From positions 1 through 6,249 of the forward strand of contig JALOSH010000329.1 of NCBI GenBank assembly GCA_025458545.1: 6,249 nt of DNA. Direction: 5' to 3'. Numbering within the stretch: the stretch's first letter is position 1; every line of letters starts with the position of its first letter. The notes beneath the pieces were generated by a model that made no database searches, was not told where the DNA came from, and saw nothing but the letters and a program-made list of their open reading frames with translations. The stretch is from Hydrogenophaga sp. Its GTDB lineage: Bacteria; Pseudomonadota; Gammaproteobacteria; Burkholderiales; Burkholderiaceae. The position numbers were made by a program, and so were the translations under genes. Shown here one piece after another: positions 1 through 5,909 of the stretch.

Positions 1-147
1 GGCTGGTTGCTGTTCGAGCACGGCCACGATCAGGCCCTGGCGGTGCGGGAACTGCTGATCGCGCAGGGCTTCCAACACGTCGGCAGCCGCCCCGATCTGG
101 CGGGCATCGCACGCTGCAGCGGCGGACAGTGGCCGAGCGCGCGATAA
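1..147 (+). CDS. prmC: Release factor glutamine methyltransferase PrmC, C-terminal end (partial)
   Basis: The reading frame is open from the left edge and ends at TAA 145-147, giving 48 residues. It begins GWLLFEHGHDQ and continues through LLIAQGF and RPDLAGIAR. This matches the last strand-helix-strand of the PrmC/HemK family, where a G-x-L-x-x-E-H-G segment is followed by a helix and a 'D-L-x-G-x-x-R' tail. PrmC N5-methylates the glutamine of the GGQ motif in release factors RF1 and RF2, using S-adenosylmethionine, in the cytoplasm. The catalytic NPPY motif and SAM-binding site lie outside the window. The gene sits 58 bp upstream of grxD on the same strand, an arrangement I recall from other Burkholderiales (prfA-prmC-grxD). 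The identification rests on a short tail, but the wording is characteristic. Confidence 0.85.
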   Translation, partial: GWLLFEHGHDQALAVRELLIAQGFQHVGSRPDLAGIARCSGGQWPSAR

Positions 148-205
148 TTCAGCACCCCGCCCGGCTACGCGCCGGTCGCCCCTCCAACCACCTTAGGAAA
201 CCACC

Positions 206-529
206 ATGAGCGACGCACAAACCCAGATCGACCAGCTGGTCAAATCCAACGACATCGTGCTCTTCATGAAGGGCAACGCCAGCTTCCCCATGTGCGGCTT
301 TTCGGGTCGCGCGATCCAGATCCTCAAAGCCTGTGGCGTCGAACCCAAGACCGTCAAGACGGTCAACGTGCTAGAAGACGACGGCATCCGCGCCGGCATC
401 AAGGAATACAGCAACTGGCCGACGATTCCCCAGCTCTACGTCAAGGGCGAGTTCATCGGCGGCTCCGACATCATGATGGAGATGTACGAGTCCGGCGAAC
501 TGCAAAAGGCCATCAACGGCCAAGCCTGA
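206..529 (+). CDS. grxD: Monothiol glutaredoxin, Grx4/GrxD family
   Basis: This 107-residue protein is full length for the single-domain monothiol glutaredoxins. It carries the defining CGFS active site at residues 30-33, preceded by the conserved K22 of the FMKG stretch. The glutathione-binding elements WPTIPQ (71-76) and GGSD (85-88) follow. Proteins of this family bind a [2Fe-2S] cluster as a glutathione-ligated dimer, often with a BolA partner, and act in iron-sulfur cluster delivery and iron homeostasis in the cytoplasm; they are poor disulfide reductases. The ATG at 206 is preceded by a TAGGA ribosome-binding site at 192-196, nine bases upstream. The gene follows prmC closely and is probably cotranscribed with it. 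The hairpin at 551-570 probably ends the transcript. I see no lesions. Confidence 0.96.
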   Translation: MSDAQTQIDQLVKSNDIVLFMKGNASFPMCGFSGRAIQILKACGVEPKTVKTVNVLEDDGIRAGIKEYSNWPTIPQLYVKGEFIGGSDIMMEMYESGELQKAINGQA

Positions 530-550
530 GCCAGCGTCCCCTGCCTTGAA

Positions 551-570
551 CAGCCGCCTTCGGGCGGCTG
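551..570 (+). terminator. Hairpin with UUCG tetraloop downstream of grxD
   Basis: A perfect 8-bp stem, CAGCCGCC paired with GGCGGCTG, closes on TTCG. The C(UUCG)G loop is exceptionally stable in RNA. It begins 22 bases after the grxD stop. The T-tract is weak: TGCCGTTTCT follows, with the Ts starting six bases after the stem. It may therefore act as an imperfect intrinsic terminator or a 3'-end stabilising structure rather than a textbook terminator. The stem also pairs when read from the minus strand, but no minus-strand gene needs it. Confidence 0.7.
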
Positions 571-701
571 TGCCGTTTCTGGAACGTGCACCGCGTCACG
601 CGATCGCTCGGTGCGTGGGATTGCGCCAGGTTCTCCGGGTTGATTCGAGGTTTCATCCGGGCACAGCTTGTGCTTCAATAAAACTGTCGCCGAACCTTTT
701 C

Positions 702-707
702 AAGGAG
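702..707 (+). promoter_or_regulatory. Ribosome-binding site fixing the AAA+ ATPase start at 714
   Basis: AAGGAG lies six bases before the ATG at 714. The same frame is open upstream to an ATG at 546, but that codon has no good Shine-Dalgarno and would make the coding region run through the grxD hairpin. The rest of the 184-bp gap (530-713) holds the hairpin and a slightly AT-richer patch at about 668-684 that could house a promoter. I could not identify a convincing -35/-10 pair. Confidence 0.8.
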
Positions 708-713
708 AACCGC

Positions 714-1718
714 ATGAGCTCACGCAGCCTGGTCGCTTCCCCCTCCCTCAAACTGCCCATCGCCCGGATGCGCAGCGTGTTCAAGGCCGACGAGGTCGAG
801 CGCAAGCTGGCCCACCTGCAGGCCAGCGGCAACGAGCGCGAATACGAAGGCCTGCGCAACACCTGGCAACGCATGCTCGAACGCGGTCCCCAGCGCTTCG
901 CCGTCAAACCCTCGGGCGTGCCCGACATGGCGCCGCTCTACGACCTGCTGCCCAATTTTGGTGAGGTGCTCGACGACGTGAAGCGCCACGTGGCCTTGAG
1001 CCAGGACAGCCAGGACGGCCTGGAAGTCACGCCCATCCTGCTGCTGGGCCCGCCCGGTGTGGGCAAGACGCACTTCGCCAAACAGATCGCTGATCTGCTG
1101 GGCACCAGCATGAGCCTGGTGCCGATGAGCAGCATGACGGCGGGCTGGCTGCTGTCAGGCTCGTCGTCGCAATGGAAGGGCGCCAAGCCGGGCAAAGTGT
1201 TCGAAGCGCTGGTGGACGGCCAGTACGCCAACCCGGTGATCGTGGTCGACGAGATCGACAAGGCCAGCGCCGACGCGCAGTACGACCCGCTGGGCGCGCT
1301 CTACAGCCTGCTGGAGCACGACACCGCCCAGAACTTCGTCGACGAGTTCGCCGAGGTGCCGATCGACGCCAGCCAGGTGATCTGGATCACCACCGCCAAC
1401 CACGAGCGCAGCATTCCCGAACCGATCCGCAACCGCATGAACGTCTACGAGATCGCGCCGCCGTCGCTGGATGCGGCGCGCAAGATCGCCGGACACCTCT
1501 ACCGCAACATCCTGGGCGAGCACGACTGGGGCCAGCGCTTCGACCCCGAACCGGCGGACGATGTGCTGGACCTGCTGGCCACGCTGGCCCCGCGAGAGAT
1601 GCGCCGAGCGCTCGTCACCGCATTCGGCAACGCTCGGCTCGACAACCGCTACAGCGTGGAGCCGTGTGACCTGCCGCCAACGACCAGCGGCAAGTCGCGC
1701 ATCGGCTTCCTGCAGTGA
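714..1718 (+). CDS. Stand-alone Lon-like AAA+ ATPase without protease domain
   Basis: The product is 334 residues from the ATG at 714, chosen for its AAGGAG site. Residues 24-60 are charged and probably helical. A complete AAA+ module follows: Walker A GPPGVGKT (112-119), Walker B VIVVDEID (175-182), sensor 1 N229 in ITTAN, an arginine-finger candidate R241 in PIRNRM, and a sensor-2-like APREMRRAL (292-300). The NPVIVVDEIDK stretch, the DPLGALYSLLE segment and the NF-DEF-EVPID run closely resemble the ATPase core of Lon protease. The Lon Ser-Lys protease domain and the large N-terminal substrate domain are both absent, so ATP-driven remodelling is plausible but proteolysis is not. The substrate and partners are unknown. 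It lies after the grxD hairpin and converges on the transglycosylase gene with only 13 bp between stop codons. I do not recognise a gene name. Confidence 0.85.
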   Translation: MSSRSLVASPSLKLPIARMRSVFKADEVERKLAHLQASGNEREYEGLRNTWQRMLERGPQRFAVKPSGVPDMAPLYDLLPNFGEVLDDVKRHVALSQDSQDGLEVTPILLLGPPGVGKTHFAKQIADLLGTSMSLVPMSSMTAGWLLSGSSSQWKGAKPGKVFEALVDGQYANPVIVVDEIDKASADAQYDPLGALYSLLEHDTAQNFVDEFAEVPIDASQVIWITTANHERSIPEPIRNRMNVYEIAPPSLDAARKIAGHLYRNILGEHDWGQRFDPEPADDVLDLLATLAPREMRRALVTAFGNARLDNRYSVEPCDLPPTTSGKSRIGFLQ

Positions 1719-1734
1719 GCCCGGAGCCGGCTCA
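1716..1734. terminator. Inverted repeat spanning the two convergent stop codons
   Basis: TGAGCC (1716-1721) and GGCTCA (1729-1734) form a perfect 6-bp inverted repeat around a 7-base spacer. The left arm begins with the TGA of the AAA+ gene. The right arm ends with the TCA that is the reverse-strand TGA of the transglycosylase gene. It could fold as a small bidirectional hairpin between the convergent genes. No T-run follows on either side, so a terminator role is only possible. Confidence 0.35.
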
Positions 1735-2373
1735 GGCGTCCGGATGTTCCCAGTGGCGGGTGGCCGCATAGACCGCATTGGGGTACTGCGGTCTGCCTCG
1801 GCTGCCGTTGTAGCGGCCCAGCGCCATGAAGGTGTCGCCACGCTCGCGGTCCAGGTAGTGCCGCAGGATCACGCAACCAAAGCGGATGTTGGTTTGCATG
1901 TGGAACAGCTTGCCGGCATCGCCATCGCCAATCACCCGTGACCAGAACGGCATGATCTGCATGTAGCCACGCGCGCCCACGCGCGAAATGGCAAATTTGC
2001 GGAACGCGCTCTCGACCTGGATCAGACCCAGCACCATCGTGGTATCGAGTCCGGCGCGACGGGTTTCGTACCAGACCGTCTGCAGGAACTCGATGCGGGT
2101 CTGGAAGTCGGGCTTGCGCCTGGCCAGGCGATCGCTCATGGCGCCCAGCCAGCGCAGATAAGCCAAGCGCCGGTTGGCGTCGGAAAACTCGGGCACCGGC
2201 GGGGCGCTGTTGGCGATGGCCGACGCCAGGGCCGAACGCACCGAATCGGCCAAGGGCTCTTCCAGCTGCCCCCCCGCGTGCACCGCCCCGGTGCCCAAAC
2301 ACCCGGCAGCGCCTAGCGCCGCCGCTCGCAACAGGTACTGACGACGGTCCAGTGCTGGCAAGGTCGGACTCAC
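1732..2373 (-). CDS. Secreted lytic transglycosylase, SLT (GH23-type) domain
   Basis: The product is 213 residues. The N-terminus has a twin-arginine-like signal: [10 protein letters not shown] (residues 9-18), then an Ala/Gly/Leu-rich stretch and a VHA cleavage-like site near 31-33. A cysteine at 25 in GAAGC is a weak lipobox candidate. The C-terminal half carries the soluble lytic transglycosylase signature: catalytic E121 in IQVESAF, then [12 protein letters not shown] (131-142), and LGRYNGSRG (185-193) with a downstream Tyr. Enzymes of this fold cleave the MurNAc-GlcNAc bond of peptidoglycan and form 1,6-anhydroMurNAc, so the site of action should be periplasm or outer membrane. The start is GTG (2371-2373), which overlaps the proS stop as GTGA and suggests translational coupling. 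A weak GAG lies just upstream. No later Met leaves a signal peptide, which supports this start. The gene looks intact. Confidence 0.9.
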   Translation of the reverse strand: MSPTLPALDRRQYLLRAAALGAAGCLGTGAVHAGGQLEEPLADSVRSALASAIANSAPPVPEFSDANRRLAYLRWLGAMSDRLARRKPDFQTRIEFLQTVWYETRRAGLDTTMVLGLIQVESAFRKFAISRVGARGYMQIMPFWSRVIGDGDAGKLFHMQTNIRFGCVILRHYLDRERGDTFMALGRYNGSRGRPQYPNAVYAATRHWEHPDA

Positions 2374-3272
2374 GCGCTCAAACGTCCCCGGACAAAGGCC
2401 AACGCCTCGGCGGCGGGCACCTTGGTCGCGGCGGTGTCGCGGCGGTGCTGGTACTCGACCACACCTTCCTTCAAACCCCGGTCACCGATGGTCACGCGGT
2501 GCGGCACCCCAATGAGTTCCCAGTCCGCGAACATCGCGCCCGGGCGCTCGCCCCGGTCGTCCAGGATCACGTCCACCCCCGCCGCCAGCAGACCGGCGTA
2601 CAGCTCGTCGGCCGCCGCCTTCACCGCCTCGCTGCGGTCGGCGCCCAGTGGACAGACCACCACGGTGAACGGCGCAATGGCGTCGGGCCAGACGATGCCG
2701 CGCTCGTCGTGGTTTTGTTCAATGGCCGCCGCCGGCAAGCGCGTGATGCCGATGCCGTAGCAACCCATCTCGAAGTGCTTGGGCTTGCCGTCGGTGTCCA
2801 GAAAGGTCGCGCTCATGGCCTGGCTGTACTTGGTGCCGAGGTAAAACACGTGACCGACTTCGATGCCCCGCTCGATGGCCAGCGCGCCCTTGCCGTCTGG
2901 CGACGGATCGCCTTCGACCACGTTGCGGATGTCGGCCACCCGATCGGGTTCGGGCAGGTCGCGACCCCAATTCACGCCCGTCATGTGAAAGTCCACCTCG
3001 TTGGCGCCGCAGATCCAGTCGGCCATCACCGCCACCTCGCGGTCCACCACCAGCTTCACCGGCAGCTTCAGGCCGACGGGGCCCAGGTAGCCCGGCTTGC
3101 AGCCGAAGTGGGCTTCGATCTCCGGCATCGAAGCGAAACGGAAGCCCTTGTCCAGCCCAGTCACCTTGCCCACCTTGACCTCGTTCATGTCGTGGTCGCC
3201 GCGCAGCAGCAGCAGCCAGACCTGGCTCTCGACCACCTCGCCCGCTTCGTTCAGTTCATCGGTGGCCAGCAC

Positions 3273-3278
3273 CACAGC
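3273..3278 (-). other. Deletion junction 2 in proS (about 34 nt missing)
   Basis: On the minus strand the frame encoding DVAQL meets [10 protein letters not shown] directly. Family members carry about 11 more residues here, of the form L-G-L-P-L-x-R-T-V-K-S, at the start of the editing domain. One base is left over, so the frame shifts. The size is inferred from the family and the junction can slide by a base or two. Confidence 0.8.
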
Positions 3279-3918
3279 TGGGCCACGTCGGCACAGGTGC
3301 TTTTGCCCGGGGTCGGCGTCTTGGCCATCGGGTTGGCGGCGGCGGGGCGTGGGCCGCTGGGCGCGAGCGCTTCGGCTTTTTCCATGTTGGCCGCGTAATC
3401 GCTGGCCGGGCAATAGACGATGGCGTCTTCGCCCGTGGCGGCGATCACCTGGAACTCTTCGCTCAGGTCACCACCGATGGCGCCGCTGTCGGCCGCCACC
3501 GCGCGGTAGCGCAGACCAAAGCGGTCGAATATCCGGCGGTAGGCTGCGGCCATCACCTGGTAACTCGCCTTGGCAGCGGCTTCGTCGCGGTCGAAGCTGT
3601 AGGCGTCTTTCATGATGAACTCGCGCCCGCGCATCAGACCAAAGCGCGGACGGCGTTCGTCGCGGAACTTGGTCTGGATCTGGTAAAAGTTTTTCGGCAA
3701 CTGCTTGTAGCTGCGCAGCTCCTGGCGTGCGATGTCGGTCACCACCTCTTCGCTGGTGGGCTGCACCACATAGTCGCGGCCGTGGCGGTCCTGGATGCGC
3801 AACAACTCAGGGCCCATCTTGTCGAAGCGCCCGGTCTCTTGCCAGAGCTCGGCCGGTTGCACCACCGGCATGGTCAGCTCCACCGCCCCCGCGCGCGTCA
3901 TTTCCTCGCGCACGATCT

Positions 3919-3925
3919 TCTCAGT
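3919..3925 (-). other. Deletion junction 1 in proS (about 19 nt missing)
   Basis: On the minus strand MPMGL runs straight into GAG AAG ATC GTG (EKIVREEM) in another frame. Typical ProRS has R-V-I-R-K-V between them. Accounting for leftover bases gives about 19 nt lost. The shifted frame hits TGA at 3898-3900. Confidence 0.82.
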
Positions 3926-4062
3926 CCCATGGGCATGTAGCTGTAGATGCCCGCACCAAGTTTTTTGATCATGCCGGCGCGGGTCATCAGTTGGTGACTC
4001 ACCACCTCGGCATCGGCGGGCGCCTCCTTCAGGGTGGAGATAAAAAACTGCGAAGCTTTCAT

Positions 4063-4244
4063 GGGTGCAGCTGCCGATGGGCAGGGGTAGGGATTCGGAG
4101 GGGATGGAAAAGCGCTGGACCAGCCGCTGCGAGGCCCAATGCATCGGTATTTACCCCTCTTTGCGCTTCAACGGGTGGGCCGTCACTTCGCAAGCCGCGA
4201 GGGGCGATGCATAATCCAGACAGTTCAAAAATTTGGGGTTGATT
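4063..4244. other. Divergent proS/rppH intergenic region
   Basis: This 182-bp gap separates two divergent genes and should hold both promoters. The rppH side has a usable promoter match (4187-4215). On the proS side I find no pair of boxes with correct spacing. No RNA gene or leader structure is evident. A minus-strand frame is open through here to an ATG at 4142-4144, but its encoded sequence is not ProRS-like before the junction at about 3921, so it is not the start. Confidence 0.6.
4187..4215 (+). promoter_or_regulatory. Candidate sigma-70 promoter for rppH
   Basis: The -35 box is TTCGCA (4187-4192, 4 of 6 to consensus). A 17-base spacer leads to the -10 box CATAAT (4210-4215, 5 of 6). 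Transcription would start near 4222, giving a 5' leader of about 22 bases before the rppH ATG at 4245. A GGGG at 4235-4238 is the only ribosome-binding candidate. Confidence 0.5.
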
Positions 4245-4791
4245 ATGCTTGACAGGGAAGGCTTCAGGCCCAATGTCGGCATCATTCTGCTCAACCAGCG
4301 AAACCAGGTGTTCTGGGGCAAACGCGGGTCTCATGCCCGAGCACGTGAACATCGTGGCCCGCACGCGGGACTGGTTGCGCTACGAAGTGCCAGACCGTTT
4401 CATCCGCCGCGATGCGCGCGGCCATTACAAGGGCCAGAAGCAGATCTGGTACCTGTTGCGTCTGGTCGCACAAGACTGGAACCTCAACCTGCGTGCCACC
4501 AGCCACCCGGAATTCGACGCCTGGCGCTGGCACGACTACTGGGTACCGCTGGACGTGGTGGTGGAGTTCAAGCGGGGCGTGTACGAAATGGCGCTCACCG
4601 AACTCGCTCGCTACCTGCCCAAACAGGACAACCGCAACCGGTATCTGCGTTCCGGTGCGCGCCCGCGCGGTTCGGAAACGCTGGACCTGCACGAACCAGC
4701 GCTTGGACATCCGCCCATGGGGATGGAGCTGCCCCCCGGCGCGAGTTTCGATCCCGACCCCCAGAGCAGTGCCAACACCGGCTTCAAATAG
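4245..4791 (+). pseudogene. rppH: RNA pyrophosphohydrolase RppH, Nudix box deleted and frame broken as given
   Basis: RppH removes pyrophosphate from 5'-triphosphate mRNA and so opens it to RNase E decay. From ATG 4245 the frame reads [17 protein letters not shown] and VFWGKR, the classic RppH N-terminus. It then shifts at 4326. The second frame begins [16 protein letters not shown] and continues through [20 protein letters not shown] and [17 protein letters not shown] to TAG 4789-4791. Between these, family members have about 31 residues including QFPQGG and the metal-binding core R-E-L-x-E-E. Only the final Gly-Leu of the Nudix signature G-x5-E-x7-R-E-U-x-E-E-x-G-U remains. The inferred loss is about 92 nt; restoring it gives 213 codons, a normal length. 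As written the product would be inactive. The start is standard for the family. It converges on proB with 12 bp between stops. Confidence 0.92.
4325..4327 (+). other. Deletion junction in rppH (about 92 nt missing)
   Basis: Codon CGC (R of WGKR, 4323-4325) is followed by one extra G and then GGT CTC ATG (G-L-M) in the next frame. The whole Nudix catalytic helix is missing at this point. The size is inferred by comparison with the family, and the frame change (2 mod 3) agrees with it. Confidence 0.85.
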
Positions 4792-4803
4792 GCCGGGCCC
4801 GCT

Positions 4804-5853
4804 TCAGCTGCGCGACAGCACCAGGTTGTCGCGGTGGATCATTTCGGGTTCCGCCACATAGCCCAGCAAGCGCTCGAAATCGCCCGAAGACTTGCGGCAA
4901 ATCAGGCGGGCTTCATAGCTTGCGTAATTGGCCAGACCCCGCGCAACCTCCTGACCGTCCGGGTCGCGCACCGCGATGACATCGCCGCGCGAAAAATCGC
5001 CCTCTACAGCGGTCATGCCAATCGGCAGCAGGCTCTTGCCTTCACCCACGATCTTGCCCACCGCACCGGCGTCCACCTGCACCGATCCGCGCATCTGCAA
5101 ATGGTCGGCCATCCATTGCTTGCGCGCCTGGTTCTTGGCCGTCTGGGCCACCAGACAGGTGCCGATCGCCTCGCCCTCGCACAGGCGTTGCAACACCCTG
5201 GGCTCACGCCCCCAGGCGATCACGGTCGACGCACCCGAGCCCGCCGCCCGCTTGGCCGCCAGGATTTTGGTGATCATGCCGCCCTTGCCGATACCCGAGC
5301 CAGCACCGCCGGCCATCGCTTCCAGTTGCGGGTCGCCCGCACGCGCGAGGTGCACGAACTGAGCCGACGGGTCGCGCCTCGGATCGGCGGTGTACAAGCC
5401 TTTCTGGTCGGTCAGGATCACCAGCGCGTCGGCCTCGACCAGGTTCGCCACCAGTGCACCCAGTGTGTCGTTGTCGCCAAACTTGATCTCGTCGTTGACC
5501 ACCGTGTCGTTCTCGTTGATCACCGGCACCACACCCAGCTTCAACAAGGTGAGCAACGTGGACCGGGCCACGGCCGCAGCGGCCTGCAATTCGTTGATTT
5601 CTTTGGGACGGGTGGACCAACCCAGGCGCTTCATGCCTTCGGCCACAGCACCACTGCTGACCATGATCAGCTCGCGCCCCTGCTGCACCAATGCCGCCAG
5701 CTCCTCGCTCCACTGGCCGATCGCTTCCTCGTCCAGACCCCGACCTTCGTTGGTCACCAGGCTGGAGCCCACCTTGACCACGATGCGGCGCGCCGACTTC
5801 AGCACGCCTGACAACTCAACCGCATTGTTCACGCTCGTCACCGCTTCACCCAT
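4804..5853 (-). CDS. proB: Glutamate 5-kinase ProB, with an in-frame internal gap
   Basis: ProB phosphorylates glutamate to glutamyl 5-phosphate, the first step of proline synthesis, in the cytoplasm. The 349-residue product has an amino-acid-kinase domain: VVKVGSS (25-31), [10 protein letters not shown] (64-73), INENDT (112-117), FGDND (125-129), [12 protein letters not shown] (148-159) and [10 protein letters not shown] (187-196). A PUA domain follows (about 255-335, ending near IHRDNLVL). At residues 95/96, ELQAAAAV joins ARSTLL directly. In E. coli ProB 38 residues (roughly 79-116, including the DRERFLN stretch) lie between these points. The frame is kept, but loss of this core segment should abolish folding or activity. 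The ATG at 5851-5853 gives about 22 residues before the kinase core; a weak AAGAG lies upstream. It follows obgE by 56 bp, probably in one operon. Confidence 0.93.
   Translation of the reverse strand: MGEAVTSVNNAVELSGVLKSARRIVVKVGSSLVTNEGRGLDEEAIGQWSEELAALVQQGRELIMVSSGAVAEGMKRLGWSTRPKEINELQAAAAVARSTLLTLLKLGVVPVINENDTVVNDEIKFGDNDTLGALVANLVEADALVILTDQKGLYTADPRRDPSAQFVHLARAGDPQLEAMAGGAGSGIGKGGMITKILAAKRAAGSGASTVIAWGREPRVLQRLCEGEAIGTCLVAQTAKNQARKQWMADHLQMRGSVQVDAGAVGKIVGEGKSLLPIGMTAVEGDFSRGDVIAVRDPDGQEVARGLANYASYEARLICRKSSGDFERLLGYVAEPEMIHRDNLVLSRS
5568..5569 (-). other. In-frame deletion junction in proB (about 114 nt missing)
   Basis: On the minus strand GTG (V95, 5569-5571) is followed by GCC CGG TCC (A-R-S). 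Every ProB I recall has G-Q after AAAV, then a long helix-strand segment ending F/Y-L-N before A-R. The inferred loss is 38 codons. Confidence 0.82.
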
Positions 5854-5909
5854 GGCTGTCTGCTCTTGATCTCACGCTTGTGTTTTGCTGAGGTGTGCAT
5901 CCGGTGGCG

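Larger units (their letters stand above)
2370..4062 (-). pseudogene. proS: Proline--tRNA ligase, broken by two frameshifting deletions as given
   Basis: ProRS charges tRNA-Pro with proline. The start frame (ATG 4060-4062) reads [15 protein letters not shown] through YMPMGL, then shifts and stops at 3898-3900 after 54 codons. The next frame carries [18 protein letters not shown], the motif-2 region with [10 protein letters not shown] and KDAYSF, and [13 protein letters not shown], and ends at TGA 3251-3253. The third frame resumes at [10 protein letters not shown] and continues through [30 protein letters not shown] (motif 3 region) and the anticodon-binding domain, ending in TGA 2370-2372. 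Family sequence predicts about 19 nt missing near 3921 and about 34 nt near 3275. Adding 53 to the 1693 nt present gives exactly 582 codons, a normal bacterial ProRS length with the YbaK-like editing insert. The second gap falls at the start of that insert. Upstream of the ATG I see no strong Shine-Dalgarno. If this is an assembly error, the real gene is intact. Confidence 0.93.

Noticed and set aside
661..673. GCACA-GCT-TGTGC inverted repeat upstream of the AAA+ gene as an operator
   Set aside because: The arms are only five bases and match no regulator site I know; this is expected by chance.
546..713. N-terminal extension of the AAA+ ATPase from an ATG at 546
   Set aside because: It lacks a ribosome-binding site, runs through the grxD hairpin, and its sequence is Arg/Ala-rich without domain likeness. 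ATG 714 has AAGGAG at ideal spacing.
2352..3398. A 348-codon plus-strand open frame
   Set aside because: It is antisense to proS, is His/Val/Ala-rich, has no recognisable domain, and is typical of the mirror frame in high-GC genes.
3251..4062. Programmed ribosomal frameshifting in proS
   Set aside because: Blocks of conserved residues are missing at both joints, not just a one-base shift, and there is no slippery heptamer at either.
4063..4144. A longer proS start at the minus-strand ATG 4142-4144
   Set aside because: That frame becomes ProRS-like only after the joint at about 3921; [10 protein letters not shown] at 4062 is the standard ProRS N-terminus.
4794..4801. CGGGCCCG palindrome between rppH and proB as a terminator
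   Set aside because: It leaves no loop for a hairpin and no T-run follows.
4336..4979. Continuation of the rppH start frame past the joint, making a roughly 245-residue protein
   Set aside because: After WGKR the sequence is Arg/Pro/Ala-rich with no family likeness, and the true RppH sequence continues in the neighbouring frame; it is a product of the frameshift.
4834..5811. A 325-codon plus-strand open frame
   Set aside because: It is antisense to proB, with composition (His, Arg, Gln rich) of a mirror frame and no motif.
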